From Oscillospiraceae bacterium (lineage in GTDB: Bacteria > Bacillota > Clostridia > Oscillospirales > Ruminococcaceae), in assembly GCA_016281125.1 (NCBI GenBank), contig JAEEIA010000085.1, positions 55,225-119,224 of the forward strand: a stretch of 64,000 nt of DNA, written 5' to 3'. Each line of letters begins with the position of its first letter. The first letter of the stretch is position 1. A program made the translations under genes and the position numbers. The notes beneath the pieces were generated by a model. It was not told the origin of the DNA, ran no database searches, and worked only from the letters and a program-made list of their open reading frames with translations. This document shows, piece after piece, positions 1 to 8,426 of the stretch.

Positions 1-1119
1 GATGTGGCTGTCGATCTGCATGCAGCCGAACGGATCCTGCAATTTGCAGAGCAGAACGGCATCGGCGTCCGGGGACATGCCTTCCTCTGGAACAGTCAGA
101 CACCGGAGGAAATGTTTGCAGGTACGCCGGAGGAATCCGATGCACGCATTGCGTGCTTTATTGAGAAAACCTTTACACAGCTGCGGGACGAATATCCGGA
201 TCTTAAGCTGTATGCATATGACGTATGCGACGGGATGCTCCGGAACGATGGCAGCGGCCTGCGCGGACAGGATGGCGCCGCGGGCGACACGTCCCCCTGG
301 GCTGCGGTCTACGGCGATGACAACAGCGATTTCATCGTGGAGGCGTTCCGGACGGCGAGGGAATATGCGCCCGACGACTGCAGGCTGTTCCTGAGCGAGG
401 ACAACGAATACCGCCCGGCTAAGACAGAAACAATCTGCAATCTGGCCAGACGGATCATGCGGGAGGGTGATTACATCGACGGCATCGGAATGCAGTCGCA
501 TCTGAATGTGAACGAGCCGAATAAAACGGCATATGAATCTGCGTTCAAGAAAATCGCGGCGCTCGGTCTGGATATTCAGATCACCGAGCTGGAAATCACC
601 GGCACAAAGCAGGACGCAGCAAAGCAGCGCAGACTGTGGAAGGATGTGTTCAGCGTCGCAATGACCTATGCGGATCAGATTTCCTCTGTGACGCTTCGGA
701 ATCCGCTGAATGCATATGCCCGGATGTCGGATTCGGTGCAGAATTCGCTGTTTTCGGAGGATATGCAGCCAATCCGCGCGTATTATGATATTCTGGATCT
801 GACGGACGAGATCGAACCGCCTGTGATGACGGAGCGTCTGCCGGATAAGCCGTCGAATCCGTATCTGATGATGACAGAGCCGGAAGAGCAGGAGCTGCTG
901 CCCGGTGATGCGGATTGCAGCGGCACGGTTGATATTGCGGATGTCGTGCTGATTCTGCGCTATGTCAACGGGGATCGGGAGGCGAAGATCACGGATCAGG
1001 GGCTGCGGAACGCCAATGTCAACGGCGACGCCCAGACCGATGTCATGGATGCGGTGAGGGTGCTCAGAATGACCGCGAAAAAGGAAAATATCGGCAGATC
1101 CATTAAGTCAGATGAATAA
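1..1119 (+). CDS. GH10-like (endo-xylanase fold) protein with dockerin, 5' truncated by window edge
   Basis: The reading frame is open from base 1, so the N-terminus lies outside the window; 372 codons remain. The RGHAFLWNSQTP motif, the SPWAAVYGD segment and the ITELEI nucleophile strand (Glu codon at 586-588) are diagnostic of family 10 xylanases. The family acid/base motif DVVNE reads DVCDG here (Asp-Gly at bases 229-234), the usual His after LVW is Asn, and NDYN reads SEDN, so normal retaining catalysis is doubtful. From base 901 a type I dockerin follows, with two Ca-binding repeats (DADCSGTVDIADVVLILRYV and NVNGDAQTDVMDAVRVLRM). Known of the family: xylan backbone cleavage, secreted, cellulosomal through dockerin-cohesin binding. 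It may be a substrate-binding or altered-specificity relative rather than a xylanase. Confidence 0.85.
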   Translation, partial: DVAVDLHAAERILQFAEQNGIGVRGHAFLWNSQTPEEMFAGTPEESDARIACFIEKTFTQLRDEYPDLKLYAYDVCDGMLRNDGSGLRGQDGAAGDTSPWAAVYGDDNSDFIVEAFRTAREYAPDDCRLFLSEDNEYRPAKTETICNLARRIMREGDYIDGIGMQSHLNVNEPNKTAYESAFKKIAALGLDIQITELEITGTKQDAAKQRRLWKDVFSVAMTYADQISSVTLRNPLNAYARMSDSVQNSLFSEDMQPIRAYYDILDLTDEIEPPVMTERLPDKPSNPYLMMTEPEEQELLPGDADCSGTVDIADVVLILRYVNGDREAKITDQGLRNANVNGDAQTDVMDAVRVLRMTAKKENIGRSIKSDE

Positions 1120-1126
1120 GTGAAAA

Positions 1127-1160
1127 GGCGCCGGCTGTTTCAGTCGGCGCCCTCATTTTT
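1127..1160. terminator. bidirectional terminator between GH10-like gene and copA
   Basis: An 11-bp stem, GGCGCCGGCTG (1127-1137) with CAGTCGGCGCC (1141-1151), has a 3-nt loop and is followed by CTCATTTTT. It sits between two convergent genes. Confidence 0.8.
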
Positions 1161-1180
1161 CATCCATCGAAGATTCCGCT

Positions 1181-1390
1181 TTATTCGATCCCGATAAGCT
1201 CGTATCCGGCGTCAGCGATGACGGCGCGGAAGTCCTCCTCCAGAATCGGCGCTGCGGTTTCCACAACGGCCTTTGCCTCCTCATGACTGACGGACACGAC
1301 GGTCACGCCCTCCATCTGCCCGAGCGCTTTGCGGACATGTGCCTCACAGTGCGGGCACATCATGCCCTTGATCAGAAGTGTTGCTGCCAT
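1181..1390 (-). other. possible internal translation start giving a free CopZ-like 69-residue chaperone
   Basis: Inside copA, the codon at 1390-1388 is an in-frame ATG preceded by AAAGGAG (1402-1408 on this strand) at about 11 nt. Translation from it would give exactly the C-terminal heavy-metal domain (MAATLLIKGMMCPHC and on). The Shine-Dalgarno match and the domain boundary are visible; use of the start is inference. The alternative is a fossil ribosome site left from fusion of copA and copZ. Confidence 0.35.
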
Positions 1391-3688
1391 AATCTCTACG
1401 GCTCCTTTCTCGTTATTTCCGGCAGGAACCGCAGTCAGCGGTTCTGCTTTTTCCGGCTTGAACAGGTTCAGGCGCAGCGCGTTTGTCACAACGCAGAAGC
1501 TGGACAGGCTCATAGCGGCTGCCCCGAACATCGGGCTGAGCGTCAGTCCGAACGGCACCAGCACGCCCGCTGCCAGCGGAATGCCGATCACATTGTAGAA
1601 AAACGCCCAGAACAGGTTTTCGCGGATATTTTTCAGTGTTTTGCGGCTCAGCCGGAGCGCGTTGAGCGCGTCGGTCAGGCTGCTCTGCATCAGCACGACG
1701 TCCGCTGCGTCAATCGCAACGTCTGTGCCCGCGCCGATTGCCATGCCGATGTCCGCGCGGGTGAGCGCAGGCGCATCATTGATGCCGTCGCCGATCATGC
1801 AGACCTTGCCTTTTTCGGAGAGTTCGCGGATAACCTGCTCCTTGCCCTCCGGCAGGACATTTGCAATGATGCGGTCAACGCCCGCTTCTCTGCCGATGGC
1901 GGCAGCGGTGCGTTCGTTGTCACCGGTCAGCAGGACAACCTCCGTGCCGAGTGCTTTCAGCTTTGCGATGGCGTCTGCGCTGTCCGGCTTGATGACGTCC
2001 GCTGCGGCGATCATGCCGGTGAGGACGCCGTTCCTGAGAAAGAACAGCGGCGTCCTGCCCGCTTCGGAGAGCGCTTTCGCTTTTTCACGCATATCTGCGG
2101 GGATTTCGGTGTGCTGTGCAGCGGTTTCCTCCTTGCAGCCGAGCAGGGGAGTCCCGTTCAGCTTTGCGGTGACGCCGCTGCCGGTCAGTGCGGAAAACTC
2201 CGTGACGGCAGGTGCATGAATGCCTGCCTGTTCCGCCGCCTGCATGACGGCCTTTGCCAGCGGATGTTCGCTGTGCTGTTCCAGCGCGGCAGCCTCGGTC
2301 AGCAGCTGCGTGCGGGAGATGCCGTCGGCCGGAATAATATCCGTGACATGCGGCTGCCCTGCAGTGACTGTTCCGGTCTTGTCCAGCGCGACCACGCGGA
2401 TCCGCCCGGTTTCCTCCAGCGCCGCAGCGTTTTTGAACAGGATGCCGCATTTCGCGCCGACGCCGCTGCCGACCATAATCGCAACGGGCGTGGCCAGTCC
2501 GAGCGAGCACGGGCAGCTGATGACCAGCACGGAAACCGCTCTGGCCAGCGCAAACCCGGCGGTCTGCCCGAGCAGCATCCAGACGAGAAATGTGACCGCC
2601 GCGACCGCCATGACCGCAGGAACGAAAATTCCCGCGACTTTGTCGGCGGTTTTTGCAATCGGCGCCTTGGACGCGGCGGCGTCGCTGACCATGCGTATGA
2701 TCTGTGACAGCGCGGTATCCTCCCCGATGCGCGTCGCCTCACAGCGGAGATAGCCGGAGCGGTTGATCGTGCCTGCGGTTACGGGATCGCCCGCGGTCTT
2801 GTCAACCGGAAGGCTCTCGCCGGTCAGCGCGGATTCATCGACCGCGCCGCTGCCCTCCCGCACGATGCCGTCCGCAGGAATCTGCGCGCCGGGGTGTACG
2901 GCAAACAGCATACCCTGCCGCACGGCGCTGACGGGCACCTCGCGCTCTGTGCCGTTCTCGATGATGACGGCGGTCTGCGGTGCCAGCTGCATGAGGCTTT
3001 GCAGCGCGTCGGTTGTTTTGCCCTTGGCGCGAGCCTCCAGCGTTTTGCCGACGGTGATCAGCGTCAGAATCATTGCCGCGGACTCAAAATAAAACTGCTC
3101 TGCGTATGCCGAAACTGCGGCGGCATCGCCGCGGAGCTGTGCGCCGGACATCGCAAACAGTATGCAGACGCTCCACAGAAAGGACACGGCCGCGCCGCAT
3201 GCGACCAGCGTATCCATATTCGGCGCACGCTTGATGGCCGCGCGGAATCCGCTGATAAAAAACTGCTGGTTGATCACCATGACGATGCCGGTCAGGAGCA
3301 GCTGCATCAATCCGAGTGCGACAGGGTTCTCTGCGAGGAACGCAGGCAGGGGCGCGCCGAGCATATGATGCCCCATGGTGCAGTACATCAGCACCGGCAG
3401 TACGATGAGCGAGGCAATCAGCCTTCGCTTCAGCTTCGGCGTTTCGGTATCTCTGAGCGGCGGTTCAGCGGCTTTTGCGCCGCTGCCGGATTGCAGCGCA
3501 GCGCCGTATCCGGCTGCCGTGACTGCCGCAATGACGGCTTCGGGCGCTGCTTCGCCGGAAACCTGCATGGAATTGGTCAGCAGACTGACGGCGCAGCTCT
3601 GAACGCCGTCCACGGCATTGACCGCCTTTTCGACGCGCGCAGAGCAGGCGGCGCAACTCATGCCTGTGACCTGATATTTCGTGTCCAT
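1181..3688 (-). CDS. copA: copper-exporting P1B-type ATPase with N- and C-terminal HMA domains
   Basis: 835 residues. An N-terminal heavy-metal domain (GMSCAAC, Cys12 and Cys15) is followed by the P-type ATPase core: actuator loop TGES, transmembrane metal site SCPCSLG (CPC), phosphorylation site DKTGT, SEHPLAKA nucleotide-binding loop and GDGINDAP hinge. Known role: ATP-driven export of Cu(I) across the cytoplasmic membrane. A second heavy-metal domain (KGMMCPHC) is fused after the last transmembrane helix, which is unusual because CopA metal domains are normally N-terminal; it resembles a whole CopZ chaperone. The start is supported by AAGGAGG just upstream. csoR lies 44 bp upstream on the same strand, so the pair is probably a copper-induced operon. 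Confidence 0.95.
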   Translation of the reverse strand: MDTKYQVTGMSCAACSARVEKAVNAVDGVQSCAVSLLTNSMQVSGEAAPEAVIAAVTAAGYGAALQSGSGAKAAEPPLRDTETPKLKRRLIASLIVLPVLMYCTMGHHMLGAPLPAFLAENPVALGLMQLLLTGIVMVINQQFFISGFRAAIKRAPNMDTLVACGAAVSFLWSVCILFAMSGAQLRGDAAAVSAYAEQFYFESAAMILTLITVGKTLEARAKGKTTDALQSLMQLAPQTAVIIENGTEREVPVSAVRQGMLFAVHPGAQIPADGIVREGSGAVDESALTGESLPVDKTAGDPVTAGTINRSGYLRCEATRIGEDTALSQIIRMVSDAAASKAPIAKTADKVAGIFVPAVMAVAAVTFLVWMLLGQTAGFALARAVSVLVISCPCSLGLATPVAIMVGSGVGAKCGILFKNAAALEETGRIRVVALDKTGTVTAGQPHVTDIIPADGISRTQLLTEAAALEQHSEHPLAKAVMQAAEQAGIHAPAVTEFSALTGSGVTAKLNGTPLLGCKEETAAQHTEIPADMREKAKALSEAGRTPLFFLRNGVLTGMIAAADVIKPDSADAIAKLKALGTEVVLLTGDNERTAAAIGREAGVDRIIANVLPEGKEQVIRELSEKGKVCMIGDGINDAPALTRADIGMAIGAGTDVAIDAADVVLMQSSLTDALNALRLSRKTLKNIRENLFWAFFYNVIGIPLAAGVLVPFGLTLSPMFGAAAMSLSSFCVVTNALRLNLFKPEKAEPLTAVPAGNNEKGAVEIMAATLLIKGMMCPHCEAHVRKALGQMEGVTVVSVSHEEAKAVVETAAPILEEDFRAVIADAGYELIGIE

Positions 3689-3732
3689 AGACCGCCTCCT
3701 TTTCTATGAAAGTATACCCGTTCGGTGCGCGG

Positions 3733-4041
3733 TTATTTCATCAGCTTCCGGAGCAGCTCCGTCAGTTCATCAACGGCGCCGTCATCCCCGCTGCGGATAT
3801 CCCGTACCACGCAGGAATGCAGATGCCGTGCGAGCAGATCCCGGTTGAATGCATTGAGCGCCGCGTTCACGGCTGTGGACTGCGTCAGAATATCGGCACA
3901 GTAGGCATCCTCCTCCAGCATTCTTTGCAGGCCGCGCACCTGTCCTTCAATCCGTTTCAGACGGTTCATCAGCAGCCTTCGCTCCGCTTCGGAGCGTTCT
4001 GTTTTTTTGCCGCTGCAATGCGGACATCGCTGTTCTGACAT
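3733..4041 (-). CDS. csoR: copper-sensing repressor of the CsoR/RcnR family
   Basis: 102 residues, all-helical. The RLKRIEGQVRGLQRM helix is the family hallmark. Putative Cu(I) ligands are the Cys in DAYCADIL and the His and Cys of RHLHSCV, giving the Cys-His-Cys set of true CsoR copper sensors. An N-terminal CPHC motif adds another possible metal site. The start was placed at the ATG after GGGAGGGAAAACAT; an upstream in-frame extension would run through the promoter. It lies directly upstream of copA. Known of the family: apo-CsoR binds its operator and Cu(I) releases it. Confidence 0.93.
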   Translation of the reverse strand: MSEQRCPHCSGKKTERSEAERRLLMNRLKRIEGQVRGLQRMLEEDAYCADILTQSTAVNAALNAFNRDLLARHLHSCVVRDIRSGDDGAVDELTELLRKLMK

Positions 4042-4073
4042 ATGTTTTCCCTCCCGTATCCGGCTTCTGGAAA

Positions 4074-4123
4074 ATACCCCCCACCGGTATTTATATGATA
4101 CCATATCTTCGCAGATTTGTCAA
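4074..4123 (-). promoter_or_regulatory. csoR-copA promoter with CsoR-type operator
   Basis: On the minus strand TTGACA (4123-4118) and TATCAT (4100-4095) are 17 bp apart. Immediately downstream lies ATACC-N7-GGTAT (4074-4090) with a C-rich centre, the layout of CsoR operators. Position and symmetry suggest copper autoregulation. Confidence 0.65.
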
Positions 4124-4165
4124 GCCTGCATGACAAATGTCATTTCCGAAAGTGACTGCGGACAC

Positions 4166-4194
4166 TGGCAGGCGCCGCCGTTTTCCGGTATAAT
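4166..4194 (+). promoter_or_regulatory. candidate promoter of the ABC-2 exporter operon
   Basis: A perfect TATAAT (4189-4194) lies 29 bp before the ATPase start, with a weak -35 box TGGCAG (4166-4171) at 17 bp. Confidence 0.5.
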
Positions 4195-4222
4195 CATATC
4201 AGAACAGCAAGGAGGTACGGAT

Positions 4223-5173
4223 ATGAACAATCCCGTTGTCAAAATCGAAAACCTGGTCAAGCGTTACGGCGATCTGGTCGCGCTCGACCATTTCAGCTTA
4301 GAGATCCGCGAGGGCGAGATCTTCGGTCTGCTCGGCCCGAACGGTTCCGGCAAGACCACGACAATCAACTGTTTACTGTCGCTGCTGTCCTACGACAAGG
4401 GCGATATTGCGGTGTTCGGGCAGAAGATGACGCCGTCATCCTACGACATCAAAAAAGAAATCGGCGTGATCATGCAGAATGTCGCAGTCTTTGACGAGCT
4501 GAATGTCTACGAAAACATCGACTACTTCTGCGGGCTGTATATCCGCGACAAGGCGCAGCGGCGGCAGTATGTGGATGAGGCCGTGCAGTTTGTCGGGCTG
4601 GAGGATTTTCTGAAATTCCGCCCGAAGAAGCTCTCCGGCGGTCTGCTGCGCCGCCTGAATATTGCGTGCGGCATTGCGCATAAGCCGAAGCTGATTATTC
4701 TGGATGAGCCGACTGTCGCGGTGGATCCGCAGAGCCGGAACCGGATTCTGGAGGGGATTCAGACGCTGAACCGGAACGGTGCGACCGTGATCTACACCTC
4801 GCATTATATGGAGGAGGTCGAGCAGATCTGTACGCGCATTGCAATCATGGACAAGGGCAGGAAGATTGCAGAGGGCACCAAGGATGAGCTGAAGCGCATG
4901 ATCCGCAACACCGAAACCGTCACAATCGAGGTTCTGGAGCTGGATGAAGCCGTCCGCGCAGAGATCGCGGCGCTTCCGCATGTATACGAAACCGTGTTCG
5001 ACGGCAAAACGCTGACGGTATGCTGCTCCGGCGGAAAGCACAACCTGATCCGCATTCTCGGCGTGCTCCAGGCACATGCGGTCAGCTTCGGACGGGTATA
5101 TTCCGAGCTTCCGACGCTCAATGACGTCTTTCTGGAAATCACCGGCACCGCGCTGCGCGATAAGGAGGAATGA
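4223..5173 (+). CDS. ABC exporter ATP-binding protein (ABC-2 type)
   Basis: 316 residues, cytoplasmic. Walker A is GPNGSGKTT, the signature is LSGGLLRR, Walker B is LIILDEP, and the switch region is YTSHYMEEVE. A C-terminal extension of about 90 residues is typical of drug or lantibiotic-immunity exporters (CcmA/DrrA-like). The start is the ATG after AAGGAGGTACGGAT. It is followed after 2 nt by the first of two permease genes, giving a one-ATPase, two-permease exporter. The substrate cannot be told from the sequence. The adjacent copper operon is divergent and need not be related. Confidence 0.93.
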   Translation: MNNPVVKIENLVKRYGDLVALDHFSLEIREGEIFGLLGPNGSGKTTTINCLLSLLSYDKGDIAVFGQKMTPSSYDIKKEIGVIMQNVAVFDELNVYENIDYFCGLYIRDKAQRRQYVDEAVQFVGLEDFLKFRPKKLSGGLLRRLNIACGIAHKPKLIILDEPTVAVDPQSRNRILEGIQTLNRNGATVIYTSHYMEEVEQICTRIAIMDKGRKIAEGTKDELKRMIRNTETVTIEVLELDEAVRAEIAALPHVYETVFDGKTLTVCCSGGKHNLIRILGVLQAHAVSFGRVYSELPTLNDVFLEITGTALRDKEE

Positions 5174-5175
5174 CC

Positions 5176-6306
5176 ATGTTCCTGCACTGCCTGATTTACG
5201 AGCTGAAAACCTGTCTGCGCGCCAAGGATCTGATTATCTGGCTGCTGCTGTTCCCGATTGTACTCGGGACACTGTTCAAGGTTGCGTTCGGCTCGCTGTA
5301 TGAAAAGAATACGCTGTTCCGCACAATTCCCGCTGCTGTTGTGGAGCAGTCCGCGGAGAGTATGCTCCGGACGGCCGCAGATGCCGTTTCTGAAGGCGAA
5401 AACCCGCTGCTTTCCGTCACCTATACCGATGAAGCAACCGCACTGGAGATGCTGGAGCAGAAGGAGATCAAGGGCATTCTGTATGCTGGCGATACCGTCA
5501 CGCTGACGGTCGGCGGCTCCGGCATTCAGGAGTCCATGCTCAGAGCTTTTGCGGAGCAGTACAACCGGTATGAATCCGTCATCCGCAGCACGGCGCAGCA
5601 AAACCCGCAGAAGCTGCCGCAGGTGATGGCGGCGCTCTCCGGTGAGGTTTCCGCAAGCAGCAGAATATCGCTGACGGAGGGCAATCCGGATCCGTTTATT
5701 CAGTATTTTTACAATCTGATTGCGATGGTTGCGATGTTCGGCGCGGTTACCGGCCTGCACATTGTTTCAGACTATCAGGCGAATATGTCCGCACTCGGCG
5801 CAAGACGGTGCTGCTCGCCGGTGCGGCGCGCGGTCAGCCTGAGTGCCGCCATGACCGGAAGCTGCCTTGCACAGTCGGTCTGCATGATCACCTGCGTGTC
5901 GTTTCTGGCCTTTCTCCTGCGGATTGATTTCGGCAGCAGACTCCCGCTGGTTTACGCTGCGGCCATTCTCGGCGGCTGGACGGGTGTCGCAATCGGCTTC
6001 TGCATCGGCGCCGCAACCAGGTTCAGCAGCAACGTAAAAACGGGTATCACGATGGTGTTTTCCATGGCCTGCTGCTTTCTGAGCGGCCTGATGATCGGCA
6101 ACATCAAAGCGGTCATCGCGGAAAAGGCGCCGTGGTTCAATCAGATCAACCCGGTCGCGGTCATTTCGGACAGCTTTTACTGCCTGAACCTGTACAGCGA
6201 TTACCGCCGGTTCTGCGTCAAGATCCTCACGATGCTGATCATGACGGTTGTCTGCACGGTGATCGGTATTATCCTTTCGGGGAGGAAACAGTATGCAAGT
6301 ATTTAA
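5176..6306 (+). CDS. ABC-2 type permease, first subunit
   Basis: 376 residues. One N-terminal membrane helix (LIIWLLLFPIVLGTLF) is followed by an extracytoplasmic domain of about 160 residues and five or so C-terminal helices, the ABC2_membrane_3 layout. I chose the ATG at 5176 because AAGGAGG at 5162-5168 is 7 nt away; the ATG at 5170 is too close. The gene follows the ATPase stop by 2 nt and overlaps the next permease by 14 nt, so the three products are translationally coupled and probably form one exporter. Confidence 0.88.
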   Translation: MFLHCLIYELKTCLRAKDLIIWLLLFPIVLGTLFKVAFGSLYEKNTLFRTIPAAVVEQSAESMLRTAADAVSEGENPLLSVTYTDEATALEMLEQKEIKGILYAGDTVTLTVGGSGIQESMLRAFAEQYNRYESVIRSTAQQNPQKLPQVMAALSGEVSASSRISLTEGNPDPFIQYFYNLIAMVAMFGAVTGLHIVSDYQANMSALGARRCCSPVRRAVSLSAAMTGSCLAQSVCMITCVSFLAFLLRIDFGSRLPLVYAAAILGGWTGVAIGFCIGAATRFSSNVKTGITMVFSMACCFLSGLMIGNIKAVIAEKAPWFNQINPVAVISDSFYCLNLYSDYRRFCVKILTMLIMTVVCTVIGIILSGRKQYASI

Positions 6307-7447
6307 GACATATCTCAAGATCTTGAAAAAGCATCTGCATGTGGCGTCCATTTATGTGATCGCTTTTCTGCTGACCGGCTTCGCAATGACGTTCATGGAT
6401 GATTCTGCGTCGCTCTTTGAGCAGACACGGCTGAAAATCTGTGTTCTGGATCTGGACAACACGCCGGAAAGCCGTGCGCTCTGTGATCTGATTTCGAAGC
6501 AGCATGATATCAGGGAGATGCCTGCGGACGAAGATGCGATGCTGGACGCGCTGTACTATGAACGCATCAATTATGCGCTGACAATCGGCAAGGGCTATGC
6601 GGAAAAGCTGGCAGCGGGGGAAACGGACGGCCTTTTTGAGAACCGCTTCCTGCACGACAGCTATTCCACGGCCTATATGGAGCAGTTCCTGAACGAGTAT
6701 GTCTGCACGGTGCGCGCGTATCTCGCGGGCGGAGCAGCGTCCGCCGATGCGGCAGCGCAGGCGTGTGCCTCGTTTGAAACCGAAACTGCGGTGCGCGTGG
6801 TGAAGTCCGGCCCGGAGAACACTTCGGATATGTCGCTTGCTGCGGCGCTGTTTTTCCGGTATCTGCCGTATCTGTTTATCTCGGTGCTGATGAATGTGCT
6901 CTGTCCGGTGCTGCACGCCGTCAACAAAAAGGACATCCGTTTCCGCACAGACTGCTCCGGCGTTCGTCCGCTGCGCTATACTGCGGCGATCTTCGGCGGG
7001 ACGGGTGTGTTTGTCGCCGGGATCTGGGTAATTTTTGTCGCGGCAGCCATTCCGATGAACGGCGGGCTTTATCATGGCACGGCATGGATTGCTGTGCTGA
7101 ACAGTCTTGTGTTTACGCTGTTTTCGGCGTCTGTTACGCTGCTGGTATCCGGCTTTGACCCCCCGTCAAATCTTGTCAATATGATCACGCAGATGATCTC
7201 GCTGGGCATGTGCTTCATATGCGGCGTGTTTGTGGATCAGAATATGCTTGGGGAAAATGTGCTGGCGGCGGCGCGGTTCCTGCCGGCGTACTGGTATATC
7301 CGCGTCAACCGGATGATGGAGGGCAGCGACGCATTTGACGGCGCGCTGGCGCTCCGGGCGATTGCGATCGAGGCCGCATTCGCGGCGGTGCTGGCACTGC
7401 TGACGGTGCTTGTCCGCAAATCCCGTTCGCGCAGTGCCTCGGCTTGA
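6293..7447 (+). CDS. ABC-2 type permease, second subunit
   Basis: 384 residues with the same architecture as the preceding gene: a first helix near residue 20, a large external domain, then helices from about residue 180 to the C-terminus. Sequence identity to its partner is low, which suggests a heterodimeric membrane part. The start ATG follows GGGGAGGAAACAGT and overlaps the upstream gene. The operon ends at a strong hairpin. Confidence 0.88.
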   Translation: MQVFKTYLKILKKHLHVASIYVIAFLLTGFAMTFMDDSASLFEQTRLKICVLDLDNTPESRALCDLISKQHDIREMPADEDAMLDALYYERINYALTIGKGYAEKLAAGETDGLFENRFLHDSYSTAYMEQFLNEYVCTVRAYLAGGAASADAAAQACASFETETAVRVVKSGPENTSDMSLAAALFFRYLPYLFISVLMNVLCPVLHAVNKKDIRFRTDCSGVRPLRYTAAIFGGTGVFVAGIWVIFVAAAIPMNGGLYHGTAWIAVLNSLVFTLFSASVTLLVSGFDPPSNLVNMITQMISLGMCFICGVFVDQNMLGENVLAAARFLPAYWYIRVNRMMEGSDAFDGALALRAIAIEAAFAAVLALLTVLVRKSRSRSASA

Positions 7448-7461
7448 AATATCAAAGGAAA

Positions 7462-7502
7462 AAAGCGGGCAATGCCGTTCTCAATCCGGCATTGTCCGCT
7501 TT
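7462..7502. terminator. bidirectional terminator
   Basis: A 16-bp stem, AAAGCGGGCAATGCCG (7462-7477) with CGGCATTGTCCGCTTT (7487-7502) and one G:T pair, lies at the meeting point of the exporter operon and the minus-strand sortase. Confidence 0.85.
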
Positions 7503-8334
7503 ACGGCTTTTTATGACCGCGCTTTTTGTTTCCGAACAGAATCATCAGCGTATAGAGAATCACCAGAACCGGTGCCGCGAGAATCGGTGCAACAATCGCA
7601 GGCGTCACGCGGTAGGCCTCATTGGTATAGTACACGCGCCGTTCCTCGGTTTTGTCATTTGTAACCCGTCTTCCGCGGACGAACAGCCGCTGCGTATTGA
7701 CGCCGTACGGCGTACATGTAAACAGCGTGCAGAAATCTTGTCCGGGTTCAAGCTGCAGATCATCAACCTCATAGGGCTCAACGGTTTTGGTCTGCACCAC
7801 CTGATAGGTGAAAACATCTGAGAGCACCGTGATCGTAAAGCGGTCGCCGGGTTCCAGCTTGTCCAGATCGGAGAAAAGCCGTGCCTTCGGCAGCCCCCGG
7901 TGCCCGGAAAGGACAGTATGCGTCCCCTTGCCGCCGACCGGCAGGCTGGTGCCCGGAAGATGTCCGACTGCGATCTGGAGTACGTCAGCACTGACGCCGT
8001 GATAGATCGGCAGCTCCAGGTGAATCTTGTCGATGTTCAGATATCCCATGATACCGTTGCCGGTGATGTCAAGCGTTTCCTCATAGCCGGAAACGCGCTC
8101 AGGATAATAGAACGCATCCTGTGTCTGTGCAAGCCGTTCATTATATTGTTGTGCCCGTCTGAGGATCTGCTCCTGTTTACTTTTGTCGATGCCGCTGACT
8201 GTTTCCTGATAGCTCTGCACCGCCCTGGACTGATTCCGCGAATTGATATAATCGCTGATCGGCGGATACAGCAGCAGTGCGATGCCCAGAAAGAATGCAA
8301 AGATCAGCGTGCGTTTTATGATTTTTTGCTTCAT
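7501..8334 (-). CDS. class C (pilin-polymerising) sortase
   Basis: 277 residues. An N-terminal signal anchor (LIFAFFLGIALLLYPP) and a second C-terminal membrane helix followed by KKRGHKKP give the two-anchor layout of class C sortases. The catalytic triad is visible: His145 in SGHRGLP, Cys207 in TLFTCTPYG and Arg220 in RLFVRGRR. Known role: joins pilin subunits through a Lys side chain and the cleaved LPxTG signal. It is the last gene of the minus-strand pilus arm, downstream of the LPSTG pilin, which is its likely main substrate. Confidence 0.93.
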   Translation of the reverse strand: MKQKIIKRTLIFAFFLGIALLLYPPISDYINSRNQSRAVQSYQETVSGIDKSKQEQILRRAQQYNERLAQTQDAFYYPERVSGYEETLDITGNGIMGYLNIDKIHLELPIYHGVSADVLQIAVGHLPGTSLPVGGKGTHTVLSGHRGLPKARLFSDLDKLEPGDRFTITVLSDVFTYQVVQTKTVEPYEVDDLQLEPGQDFCTLFTCTPYGVNTQRLFVRGRRVTNDKTEERRVYYTNEAYRVTPAIVAPILAAPVLVILYTLMILFGNKKRGHKKP

Positions 8335-8361
8335 CTGCGTACCTTTTCACAGGAAGATTTT

Positions 8362-8390
8362 GCAGCGGAGGGGAAGGTCCCCTCCGCTGC
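8362..8390. terminator. hairpin between pilin and sortase genes
   Basis: A perfect 12-bp stem, GCAGCGGAGGGG (8362-8373) with CCCCTCCGCTGC (8379-8390). On the minus strand only a short A/T run follows, so it may be an attenuator that keeps sortase message below pilin message. Confidence 0.65.
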
Positions 8391-8426
8391 ATTTTTGTGT
8401 TTCATCGTCTGAATCGCAGCTTCGTC

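Noticed and set aside
1283..2707. Long plus-strand frame opposite copA
   Set aside because: Composition is that of an antisense shadow (rich in Arg, Gln, His), with no ribosome site; copA is certain.
4223..7447. ABC-2 exporter considered as part of the copper resistance locus
   Set aside because: It is divergent with its own TATAAT, and no metal-binding motif stands out in the permeases; a copper link is not supported.
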